Assembly: GCA_003254885.1 (NCBI GenBank)
Contig: QANT01001786.1
Coordinates: forward strand, 151,297-215,296
Source: Purshia tridentata
Taxonomy: Eukaryota; Streptophyta; Magnoliopsida; Rosales; Rosaceae
Length of the DNA: 64,000 bases
Direction of reading: 5' to 3'
The position numbers were made by a program, and so were the translations under genes. This document shows, in pieces, positions 48,001 through 58,881 of this stretch. The notes beneath the pieces are model-generated. The model was not told the DNA's origin. It did not search any database and saw only the letters and a program-made list of their open reading frames with translations. The stretch's first letter is position 1. Every line of letters begins with the position of its first letter.

Positions 48001-50869
48001 TAGGCTCCATTATTAATTGAAGATCATCCATTTCCTCATTTTTGTTCAGAATTAGCTGGACAAGGGAGGGTATAAGATCATGAGCTGAAAGCTGAGCAAA
48101 CACTGGTCTCAGCTGGTAAATAAGAACAGAAGCCTCAGCTAATCCATTCTTTAGCAAAGCAGCCAGGCAATCAAGGTCAGAATCTACGCTGGTTAGTGTT
48201 TCCCCAACAGTTTCATCAGAAAATATTAGCTCAGAGAGGATGTAAATGGATGTTCTCAGGACTTCCCGGTTGAGAGAAGCTGAAAGTAATTCGATGAACC
48301 CATTTACAGTTGTCAGTTCTGATAGGTAAGAATGAACTGCAGAATCAGCCTTTGAGTCCTTCCATAATCTGGCTATTGCTACCACAGCTGTTTCACATTC
48401 TTGTAAGTTTTCTGAAGTACAGAGACATGATACATGAGGTCTTAAACCATTGATGATTGTTTCAACTGCAGCTTGAGATATGACACTGGTTGGAGATGTA
48501 GAAACGGCTTCTCGCATAAATCTTTTGCTCCTTTGGTTTATATAATCATCAGTGTTCCTATGGCCTAGGAAATCAAATGTTCTGTGTGGAGTGGCAGCCA
48601 AAGGGTTCTCTGTAACTGAAGAATGATTGAATAAGTTTGTTGGTGTTTCAGATTCTTGAAAAAGATCAGGATGCTGGTCTCTCCAAGATGTTATTAATCT
48701 TTTCAAAACATAGTTTGTTTTGGGCAGTGTAGTCGTTGAGATGGGTTGCCGTGTAATGGGGCATGTCGTATTTCCTCGTTTGAGCCATTCTTGGATTGCT
48801 TTTCTTTCATATGTCTGACCTGTTTCAAGGGTAACTGGGTCACAAAATATCTGGCCAGTGATGGGGCAAACAAAATCCTTAGGTGGTCTTGATTTAGTAG
48901 TCAGCCTCTCAGAAGATGGGAGTGAAACACAGCTTTGGCTTCCTTCATCTTTTTCATTAAGGGGACTGCACAATTGGAAGAAATGTTAAAACAATAATGG
49001 GAATCAGTGATGGTTTTAAATTTTAAAAAGGAATTTTACCTATATTTCACCGTTTGACTTTTCTCAAAATTCATACTTGCTGTCCGAGAATATATTTTTC
49101 TGCAACTTTTGGGAGCCTCCTAATCACAAAGCAATTTTCAGTACAACCATCATTTCAACTGTGGATAGTAAATAAAACAAATAAAGTAATATTGATAAGT
49201 AAACATGTTAGTTGCAGTAGGTGTAGAGTTTGATTAATACTACTATCACTTCGCTATCAGAGTCTGCTGAGCTAATGCTGTAGTCATTACTCATTTGTGG
49301 AGATGTAGGCAAATAGGAGGCAACAGCAGAATCTGTCATGCGCATGGACAATAAGCGCAGTACAGAAGGGGATTCGTTTTTACACTGCATGTCTGGTTTT
49401 GGAGATGAAAGCTTTGGAGATGAAATCTTTGGAGAAGTATTTTTAGGGGAATCTATAGGAGAAAATATTTCTGGAGTATGTATTCGACTCTTGATTATAG
49501 ATGGCTGTACTTTTTGCCCAGTTGCCTTGTCATTATTAGTCAGATTAGGATAAGTAGGCGCATCATCCGATTCATCTTCATTGTCCTCAAGGATGCCTTC
49601 CTGCCATAATGCACAAGATTATATAACGAAATGTCCAAAATTTATAAAACCTAGCTATACTGAGTATAGAATTCAGAAGATATATTCTTAAAACTCAAGC
49701 TTGTGCTTAATATTGCAAATGACTTTTCAGCCTTACCTGAGGATCCCATCCAGCAGACTCCAAAGTTTGTGAGGAGGCAGAAGTTACATTCATTCTGTTT
49801 GAACCAAATGTCAAAATAAGCATACACTTACTAGAGCTCTAAATAAATCAAAAATTGGAATGCCAAATTTTGATCTTTATCAAATAGATTTAAACTTTTT
49901 TGCTTATTGACGACCTTAATATCCAACTAACCTGGTTGTTTCTCTTGTACCATCTTTACATTTAAGCATGGGAGAAAAACCAGCACTCTTGGGCAAGATA
50001 GGACCAAACTTTACAAAATCAGGAATTGAGCGGCTGACCTCATGCAATGGGGTCATTGGTGGCTCCGCAATTGGAAACATTGGTAGAACCTTCTTACTGG
50101 AGGTTGAATCATTTGTCATGCAGTCCTTAAAGTACTTAGCATAAAGCCGTGTATTCTCATCCAACGAATCACCATAACGCTGCTCCAGCTTCTGCAATTT
50201 CTCCAGTTGATCCGGCCTCATTGAAAAGATCAAAGACTCGTTGAAAAATTGATCAAGGTCAGCTGTAAAAGACAGATCAGATGAATCCGGAATGACTTGC
50301 ATCACAAGCCTGTGCCTCTCCTCTGAATACCACCCTATGATGGAGCTTATGTGTGGAAGAAATAGATGCTTCCAGAGTTCAGGAGCGAAATCAATCCGAG
50401 AGAAGAAAGGGTCAACTATAAACATCTCAATAACATGAAGAATCGAATTGTTGACATTGTTCCTTAATTTCCACAGGTATGCTAAGTTGAGGTGTGCCCA
50501 AGCAGATAGGTAGAAATTGGGGACTCCAGCAGTTTTCTGGTCAGAGTTCAACATGGCACAAACTTGCAACATTTTTTCAGCATGGTCAAGTCTTGCAAGC
50601 TTAGTTTCCATATTAGAAGTGTCAATAGCTTCTTCAAGAGCCTCAATACCCCAGTCCAGATTTGCTAGAACTGCTTGATCCGAATATCGAACCTCTGTTT
50701 CTTTGCCACAGCTTCCATCTTCTGCTGCCAATCTCTCAGCACATTGTTCCCTGTGTTGACTTCTCTGCTCTTTATTGATCAGTTGATCCCTTATAAAACC
50801 ATCCACAGTGGTAACTAATACCCTCAAAATGTCCTTTTGGTCCATTGAAAATCCGTAGTTTCTAGCCAT
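45086..50869 (-). CDS. LIN: LIN/CERBERUS-type U-box, ARM and WD40 E3 ubiquitin ligase
   Basis: Orthologue of Medicago LIN / Lotus CERBERUS, E3 ligase scaffold needed for rhizobial infection threads in legumes and tied to mycorrhizal entry. Fourteen minus-strand exons: 50869-49932, 49794-49737, 49600-49244, 49119-49040, 48965-47694, 47574-47172, 47078-46769, 46668-46544, 46455-46336, 46244-46113, 45984-45862, 45783-45673, 45582-45184, 45103-45086. Phases agree; about 1481 residues, matching the about 1485 of the legume proteins. N-terminal LIN domain (ILRVLVTTVDGFIRDQLI; YLSAWAHLNLAYLWKLRNN); low-complexity Ser/Pro part; U-box at about 505-575 (PKDFVCPITGQIFCDPVTLE, GNTTCPITRQPI); ARM-like repeats to about 1190; WD40 repeats to the end, last exon only VWALD. 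The donor of exon 3 is uncertain by six bases. A 5' UTR intron (about 51297-50981) is likely. Confidence 0.95.
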
Positions 50870-51382
50870 CTTGATTTTCAGATACTGCCTTATCAAATTA
50901 ATTACTTCCCAATGAAGTGAAACTATTCTTGATCATCACCTCATTGCAAATTTTCAATTTGATGGGGTTCCGTTTGTCTGCTGAGAAATTACAGTAATCT
51001 TCAATTAAAAAGATATCATGATCTTAATCAAAACCCAAGAGTTGTATTTTCTCCTTTTTCATGTTTCTCAGAAGCTCACGCGCACAATTAGAAAGTTAAA
51101 AAGTCCATGTAAAAATGATGATATCAGACGTAAACACACGTAAAACCTTCAGTCTGACATTTAATATCCATTCAAGTATTTGATCATCATAAATATATGT
51201 CAAACATTAACAGAAAATTAAGAGAGTGTTATTCTTTTAAAAGTGTAAATAGCAATAAAAGAGAAGTAGAATTAGCTAGACTGAGAAAAATGCTTACCAT
51301 AGTAATGAAGAAGTAGCCTCTGAATTGGAGTTGGTAAATTATTAAGTCATTCTTTTCATGCCAACTTCATTAGAATGAAATG

Positions 51383-51384
<2 letters not shown>

Positions 51385-51420
<36 letters not shown>
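51385..51420. repeat. (GA)n microsatellite in the LIN leader/promoter
   Basis: About 18 uninterrupted GA units. It lies about 515 bp upstream of the LIN ATG on the other side of the likely 5' UTR intron, so it probably falls in the first exon or core promoter. Confidence 0.9.
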
Positions 51421-51423
<3 letters not shown>

Positions 51424-51429
51424 AGCGCC

Positions 51430-54368
51430 GGCTGGTAGACTGGTAGGCTGGTAGCAGCTATGTGCCGGCTTAGGCTGTTGTTGAGGTGATGAACGAAGCA
51501 AACCGTAGACTGAGCATTTACAAATACTAAATCACTGTTGAGTGTTGTTATTATTAATTAAAAACTAATTAATTAAATGAAATTTTAGTAGTCGTTTAGA
51601 ATATGACAAGAGAGCATTTACCTTTTTGGCTTAATCATTGGACGTGTCCGGTGTCTAACCAAAACCCTCACACACCAAATCAATCCTTTAAAACACTACA
51701 ACAAGGCTATAAAATGCTAACAAGCAAAGCATTTTATAACTATTATTATTATAATTTACTAATTACTACTAGCTGTTGGGCCTTTGGCCCTATCTCTTGG
51801 GCTTATCCCTTGAGATATCATTCATGGGGTCCAAACACTCCACATCTCAACCCCCATTTCACTTCCCGCTCGGTCCAACCCAATATTGCCAAGTGGAACA
51901 TTTGTACCTTCTTGTTTTGCCGCTTCCCAGTTCACACGTGCCCATGCCAAATACGTGTGTACACCACACGCAAGATCATGACAGGTGTCAGAATCAGTGG
52001 TCCAGATCTAACCTGCAAACTGAAGGATATTTCTCAAGTAGCGTTACTGTATTTTGGAAAAAAGAATCATTATCATGTGTTGACGATAAAAATTGTTGAG
52101 GAATGTTCTTATATATACTTTCAACTTATGAAGGCTCTCAAATTCTAACCTTATTTTTGTCAATTAATCTAATTTTTTTCTACCTCATTTAAAAAATCAT
52201 TACATGTTACTGTTTAGAGTTTAGTCTAAAATAGTAAGAATCAGTGGGATAAGAATTAATATTAGATTAGATCCAAGGTTCAATACTTCAATTCACTCCA
52301 ATATACTATTCAAAACTCTTGCAACAAATAGCAACCAAATTAGGTAGAAATAGATGAATATATAAATATAAGGTTATTACATTGTACATATAACACCATT
52401 ACATGGTAACTAATAAAATTTAGATCCAAAATATTGGAATCCAAATTTCTCAATAAAATTTTAAGCTGAGTATAAGGTCCAAATTTTGGATCCAAATAAA
52501 AAAAACTCGGAATCTATTTCTTTTTTATTTTTGTTTGATAATCTTATGATCGTATCTTGATTATAAAAAAAAAAAATTGTAGTTTACTCAAATATAAACA
52601 GAGCGATATAGATCGTACATTTGTACTTTAAACAGAAGTCAACTATAAAATTCAACATAGAACCATCAAATGAAGCTCAGAATCTAGAAAGAATATTCAT
52701 GTTGAAAGGCCTTAATGGTAAATGGACGTCATCGTCAATAGAAAGAAGCCATGTGCTCGGTGTTGGCTTGTGGACTGTCTGTTTATTTGACCGTTTCAAT
52801 TCAAACTACCAAACAGGCACACAGTACGACCTCACGGTCATTAAGTTTTCAAGTCGGTGTAAGCTTCTTACCAATAAACAATAATGTCCTTACTATGTCA
52901 CTCTGTTGAACATACATATACTAATATTTTCATTTTCATTTACATATATAAACCAACATATAAGCTACTATAAAAAAAATAAGGATTATTTTAATTGAGT
53001 TTATCATAATTGGGCAATTTACCATCACCAAGGATGTACTGTCTATATAATTTATTAAAAATATAAAATTTAAGTTAAACAAATCCGTTAACCACTTTAT
53101 TTTTAATTAATTTTATTTTCACTAATATAAAAAAGATATTTTTTAAATAGAAGCAATAATATATAAACGATTGAGGCTCATACAATTACTTAAAGACAAA
53201 ATTGAACATTGAACATTCAAAATACCAATTTAAAGATGACAAATGTCCATTATCTAGTTTATTTTAGTTAAAGATTCTAGAAAAACAAACACAAAGGTAA
53301 GAAGATGTCTATTGATTTTAACCAAAAGAAAAAAAAAAATGTTAAACTAAGTCTTGGTCCAAAGTTTCAAAGTTGAAAACAAACTTATCTGTTATTTATT
53401 TGTTTAATGATTTTGTATAACATATGATTCTTGTTCAAACCGTTGACAAATAAAACAGAAAAGTAGGAAATGATGCACTGATACTTAATTGAGTCACCAC
53501 GATAGTTCAACAAACGACAGAAAATTGCGAATTGGTGTCGATATCCAGCAACGCATTTTCTATTTTAAGTTAAATGCATCATAATCAGTTAATCACGATG
53601 TAAATAAACTGATAATCATTCTTCCACCAATTAATTACTAATTGAATTCAGATCCACAATGATGTGAAAGCGTGGACATTTTAGAACCCAATTGACACCA
53701 ATCAAGGCAAGCAATCAATCCAGGCAGAAGGGTAAAATGGTAAAGTAATATACTGACAGTGACGTCGGTCCATGCAAGGTGGGCGCGGGACTTTTGTAGA
53801 CATTCCCTCCGGGATTTTCCCGCATCCATACGAATTAGTAAGCCACCAAAAAAAATAAAAAAAGTGTAATATAATCACTGTTCCTTGTTTGGTTGCTTCT
53901 ACTTCCCCTCCTCAAATTCAATTCATTTCCAGTCAGTCAAGGATCCCATTCTCACGAGATTTCCGTTCACGAAATAACGCGTTATTACCAACCCAAATCA
54001 GTCATAAAGAAAATTCTTATGGTTTTTTCAGTCAAACACACCATTTGTATTTTCTCTCTCTCTTTCTCACCCTTGTGCATTTGTTTCATTGGCAGCCATA
54101 TAATCTTGCTAAGCTTCATCTACTACTAATTTTCTTTTTTTATATTCCCCTCGAAGAAATTAATTTTATTTGGCTCTGACTTCGATCCTCTCTGCAAATA
54201 GGGGTATGTCCTTAATTTTTTTTTCCTATTTATCGATTTCTCTTCGAAAATGAAGAGATATTTTGTTGTTTTCTTGTGCAAGAACTAAGAATTGTTGGTA
54301 CTAAGCATTACTTAAAGTTTGTTGATTTTGTTCTTATTGTTCCAAGTTAAAAAGAATTTGGGCAAACA
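51430..54368. other. Long AT-rich spacer between LIN and PSI genes
   Basis: Divergent promoters at the ends (LIN to the left, PSI to the right). The open frame at 51603-52148 has no family resemblance. The PSI leader (about 53880-54368) may hold a 5' UTR intron starting at GTATGTCC near 54203. No RNA gene or transposon recognised. Confidence 0.45.
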
Positions 54369-55817
54369 ATGGGGGCGGTTTGCTCTGGAGGGATTACTAC
54401 TAAAAGCAAGAATGGAGGGAACACTTCGGGATTTTCCGGGAAGCTCAAGAAGATAAAGAGCATTGGTAAGCCTAAAGACAATTTTTCACAATCTGAAGCA
54501 ATCGGCTCTCGGGAAACTCGACGCATGTTCGATACCGGCGAGCTGCAATCGTCATTTTCCGGCGAGTTGAAGCCGTCCACGCCTGCCAGGAAGACTGGGG
54601 CTACCAAGGTATCTTCAACTTCCATTTATTGGTACAACTCGATGTACAAAAGCTAAAATTTACTTTTAGAAGCCCAACCAAAATCGTTATAGTTATTCAA
54701 TTTATATTGTTTTGGGGAATTATGATGTGTATTGTTGTGGCATTATTGGTTTGATTTTGTAGGGAACTCATAAGAGCTCGTTTATAGGAAGAGCTGGCAT
54801 TGTAGGCCTGGAGAGGGCAGTAGACGTTCTGGACACACTTGGCAGTAGCATGTCAAATTTGAATAGTAATAGTGGATTTCTTACCGGTGGGGCTTCTAGA
54901 GGCAATAGAATATCTATATTGTCGTTTGAAGTGGCTAATACAATCGCCAAAGGTGCAAAGTTATTACAATCTCTTTCACAAGAAAATATCCAGTTCCTAA
55001 AGAAAGAGGTTTTGCATTCAGAAGCTGTACAGAACTTAGTTTCCAAAGATATGAAGGAGTTGCTAAGTATCGCTGCTTCTGACAAAAGGTTGTTACTTGC
55101 TAATGCTAGAGAGAATAGTTTGAATGTATGTGTAGCAATTTATTGCCTTCTCTTATCTCAACTGTTTATTTTTCCTATTTTTCCTGGGCAACTGCAGGGA
55201 AGAGCTCGATGTTTTCTCGCGGGAAGTAGTTAGGTTTGGAGACCTGTGTAAGGATCCCCAGTGGCACAACCTGGATCGATACTTTTCAAGGTGGGGTAGA
55301 TTTCTGAGAATATTCTGTGATTATATTTTTAAATTAACGTTAATTTTAATATGCTCTTTGAAATTGAATTTCAGCTTAGATTCAGATGATTCAAGTCAGA
55401 AACAGCTAAGATCACAGGCAGAAATGACAATGCAGGAATTGACCACTCTTGCTCAGCATACTTCTGTAAGTTGCACTTCTATGTTAGTCAACATGATATT
55501 CATAAAACATATTGCAGCATCATCTTTGATCAACTTAATAACATCCTATATATAGAAGCAGAATTGATTTTCTTAATCTCATCTACTCTATGCTTGAAGA
55601 AACTAACTTTTTCAAGATGTGCAGGAGTTATACCATGAGTTAAATTGTCAGGACAGATTTGAACAAAATTACCAGCGAAAGCTTGAGGAAGCAGAGGCGT
55701 TGCATCTCCCTCCAAAAGGTTAGTCACGGATTGTTGATTTTGTTTTAAGTGAGTGTCATAGTTCAAATCTTTGAAGTTGCCTACTTTATAAAATTGTAAG
55801 CAAATTCTGGATACTCT

Positions 55818-55853
<36 letters not shown>

Positions 55854-58120
55854 CTTACTTTGAATTCTTACTTCTTATTGTTAGTATTCTGTGTCCAATT
55901 TCTGCTTCACACTGATGAACCATAGCAATGCAGTAATTTGTTAACATGGAATTCTCTTTGTAATTGTAGGAGAGAGTCTCACAATTTTACAAAGTGATTT
56001 AAAACAACAAAGAAGGGTTGTAAGGAGCTTGAAAAAGAAATCTCTTTGGGCTAAAAATTTGGAGGAGGTACTATTGTGAACCATTTGTTAAATTTTTGAA
56101 AGAGATATCACTGTGGCTTTTGAAAAACTTTTCAAGGCAACGCATAGTTATCTTGCTGCTATCAATTGTTTGAAGCTATGGATGCTTATAAACGTCAAGA
56201 AATGACTCACATTATTCAGTATATGCATTTAACATTATATTGCTCTTTGCAGGTTGTGGAGATGTTTGTTGATATTGTTACTTATATACATCAAGCAATC
56301 TCGGAAGCATTTGGAAATAATGGTATGAGCAACATCTCACACTGAAGTCAACAGTTGATAAATGGATAAATATGCTTTGATGGATATGCATGTGTTCATA
56401 ATAGCTTGAAGGAACTTAATTAACAACTTGAACTTGCTTTATAACTCAGTATATCACTTGCTTACTCTTCTGTTCTGATTTTTCTGTAGAATTGTTAATG
56501 GAAGTAGTGAGTCTGCAGTTTCATTTACTGCACCCTTTGAAATGTGCTATTTAGATGTTGTATATTGTGGTTACTGTAGTGCACATCTTGAGAAACAAAA
56601 TATTGCAGAAATTTTAGGATCTTTCATTACAGGCCCTACTGGCTACATCATAACTCAAGGCATCCAGCATTCTCATTAGTGGTTTTGATAGCTGTTCTTT
56701 TAAGATTTATTCTTGGATTTTTAAGTAGTTATCAATCCTTGACAGGTGTGAAATTGGTTAGCGTGGAACAGAGCAAAGATTTTCAAAGACTAGGCGTAGC
56801 TGGTCTTGCATTACACTATGCTAACATTATCAACCAGATAGACAACATTGTAAGTTTAATTCTCTCTTTCTCCTTTGATTGTGTTTCTCATATAGTTGGT
56901 ACAAATTTGCAAAATAGAACCTGTTGTTGAATGGAAAGCTAATTCTTAATAGGCATCTCGACCAACCTCCCTTCCTCCAAATACAAGGGACACATTATAT
57001 CATGGGTTGCCACATAATGTTAAGCAAGCTCTACGATCCCGATTGCAGACTTTTGATGCCAAGGAAGAGGTACTACAATGCATGTCACGTAGACATCCGT
57101 CAAGTCCCATTCATTATGATGATCATCAACGTATTTTTCTTTTTCTACTTCTTGGAGCTCCAGCATATCAGTTACCTGTCTTTAATTTGTTTTTTTTTTT
57201 TTTTTTTTNTTTTTTTTTTTTTTTTTTCTGCAGCTCCCGGTTTCTCAGGTCAAAGCTGAAATGGAAAAGACTCTCCAGTGGCTTGTTCCCGTTGCCACAA
57301 ATACGAACAAGTATGTTGTGTAGCATGTTAATTGGAAGCTGTTATGTTTTTTCTGTCCTTGTTTTTATATTCTTGAATGTAACTTCGCAAATACGTCTGT
57401 TTTATTATTACTGTCCTGCACTCAATTATGCCTCTTTTATCTGATGTTGCAATTTTTGACAGAGCACATCAAGGTTTTGGATGGGTTGGAGAATGGGCAA
57501 ACTCCGGGTTAGTCAAGGCCTCTCTCTCTCTCTCCCAAGTGTATAAAAATGCTTGGTACATTTAAAAAAAAGAAAAAGAAATTCTGATTTTAATTTTTTG
57601 ATTTGACAGTCTTGAGTTTGGGAAGAATGCACCCTCACAGATCAACTTGATCCGCCTCCAGACACTCTATCATGCAGATAAACAGAAGGTAGATGTATAC
57701 ATTCTCGAATTGGTGACATGGCTTCACCATCTAATCAACCTTGTAAGACATAGAGATCATGGTTTGAAGCCTTTGCCTGTGCGGTCTCCAACTCGTAAGG
57801 GATTGGATTTTCACTCCAAGATGCAGCGATTTCTGTCCATGAACTACAGTTCCAAGTCCCAAAGAATTCAACTTTCACAAGAAGATCGAAATTTGTTAGA
57901 TGAGGTCATTGGTAAGATGAAAATGCCTCCTGGAATTAGTAAAAGTCAAGAATTTACTATGACCAAGAATAGAGGGACCAGAGTTTGGGGTTTTAGTAAG
58001 AGTTTGAGCAAAAGCACTGGAAGTTCCCCTTCCAGGGAGTTGAGTGCAAGACGAAGCTTGGATCAGTCAAAGACTAATAATGCCTTGGATGTGATGGATG
58101 GGTTAGATTTCTTAGGTTGA
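54369..58120 (+). CDS. PSI: PSK SIMULATOR-type protein (DUF3475 and DUF668)
   Basis: Family members promote growth downstream of or alongside phytosulfokine peptide signalling. Twelve exons: 54369-54608, 54763-55088, 55198-55290, 55375-55465, 55625-55718, 55970-56067, 56253-56322, 56746-56849, 56953-57069, 57234-57310, 57463-57507, 57610-58120; phases agree; 621 residues. N-terminus MGAVCSGG fits N-myristoylation plus a palmitoylated Cys5, hence plasma membrane attachment. DUF3475 at about 115-195 (RISILSFEVANTIAKGAKLL; SLSQENIQFLKKEV). DUF668 at about 355-445 (LALHYANIINQIDNIASRPT; RDTLYHGLPHNVKQALRSRL; EKTLQWLVPVATNTNKAHQ; WVGEWAN). Basic Ser-rich tail. Introns hold a poly-T of about 33 (55820-55852) and one with an N (57209). 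Closest to the PSI1 group by architecture; paralogue not fixed. Confidence 0.94.
57189..57227 (+). repeat. Poly-T tract with one undetermined base
   Basis: Nearly 40 T in the PSI intron before the exon starting LPVSQVK, with an N at 57209. Length is probably uncertain because sequencing through such a run is unreliable. Confidence 0.85.
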
Positions 58121-58647
58121 GACAGAATCTCCACTCCATGCATTTTACTTCCTAACTCCAATATTTTGTTATTCATGCCCCCCTCTCTATTTCTCTGTAT
58201 ATATATTTTCAGATGAGTTAATCAATTTACTGTATATACATATATATCTTCCGCGGTGGCACCTATATTTATACATAAATTGAATTGTGAATTCTTTGTT
58301 ACCGATCTTGCATTTGGATAGCTCAGTAGAGAGTGGGCCAGTGTTGCAAGAGATGGATGATGATTTAAGTTGCAAGACCCTTCATCAACATTCAACACAA
58401 GGATCTGCGTTTACTGTAACACCCAGTAAACTTTTTTGTCAAATCAATGATTCTTCTTGTTTGCACTGCAAATGGAATCTCGTAGAGTTTACATGCAAGT
58501 TCCAAAACAAACGCTATGATGCAGAAACCCTTCCCTCCGAAAAATTATAAGTCGGTAATTACTCACACATTAATATCGAATCATATAATTTTTTAGGAAA
58601 AACATAAGGATAATTATTCTTGTTTAGCTTAGAAATGAGTAATAAAT
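58121..58647. other. Region between PSI stop and the snoRNA gene
   Basis: 3' UTR of the PSI gene and AT-rich DNA. An open frame at 58287-58550 has no recognisable family. Nothing else seen. Confidence 0.4.
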
Positions 58648-58654
58648 TTAGACT
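58648..58654 (-). terminator. Possible snRNA-type 3' box
   Basis: AGTCTAA on the minus strand, 28 bp past the snoRNA end, with CA a short way upstream. It fits the core AGTNNAA of plant Pol II snRNA 3' boxes. The CA spacing is slightly longer than usual, so this is tentative. Confidence 0.4.
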
Positions 58655-58681
58655 GTATAAAAGAGTTGATTCCTTTAAATA

Positions 58682-58806
58682 GGGATCAGATGGTACAGAT
58701 GGGAGTGTCCAATTGTCGTAACCAGGCTTTGGGGCGGACACCCATCTCGCATAATTATTGCGATTTATGACCACTCATCATATCCCGTTTCTGCCTGAAG
58801 GATCAT
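58682..58806 (-). ncRNA. U13: U13-like box C/D small nucleolar RNA
   Basis: About 125 nt. Read on the minus strand it starts near ATGATCCTTC (58806-58797), perfectly complementary to the 3' end of 18S rRNA (GAAGGATCAT). Then a stem strand GGGA (58786-58783), C box ATGATGA (58781-58775), the block CCTGGTTACGAC (58726-58715), complementary in 11 of 12 bases to the 18S stretch GTCGTAACAAGG, D box CTGA (58689-58686), and TCCC (58685-58682) closing a 4-bp terminal stem with GGGA. Human U13 has the same order: 5' GATCCTT extension before the C box, a GTTACGAC block, and a D box. U13 base-pairs around helix 45 of 18S rRNA and is linked to its acetylation/maturation. Exact ends are inferred from boxes and promoter spacing. 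The gene stands alone between two protein genes. Confidence 0.85.
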
Positions 58807-58831
58807 GCTTAATCAAACCTTGCTTTTGCGC

Positions 58832-58881
58832 TTTTAAAGAGCCCACTTCACCCATTGTCGCCCTCTTTGTCGATGTGGGAT
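58832..58881 (-). promoter_or_regulatory. snRNA-type promoter: USE and TATA for the U13-like gene
   Basis: ATCCCACATCG (58881-58871, minus strand) matches the plant upstream sequence element RTCCCACATCG exactly. A TATA-like TTTAAAA lies at 58838-58832. The 32-33 bp between them is the wider spacing used by Pol II-transcribed plant snRNA genes (U6/U3-type Pol III genes use about ten bases less). The TATA is about 30 bp before the proposed RNA start. Confidence 0.85.

Noticed and set aside
51603-52148. Open frame of 181 codons in the LIN-PSI spacer
   Set aside because: Composition is spacer-like, with no conserved motif, leader or TATA arrangement.
55820-55852. Poly-T as a retroposed SINE tail
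   Set aside because: No SINE body, Pol III boxes or target-site duplication beside it.
58682-58881. 5S rRNA, 7SL RNA, U3 or U6 gene
   Set aside because: None of their conserved parts is present; the C/D boxes, 18S antisense blocks and Pol II-type spacing fit U13 instead.
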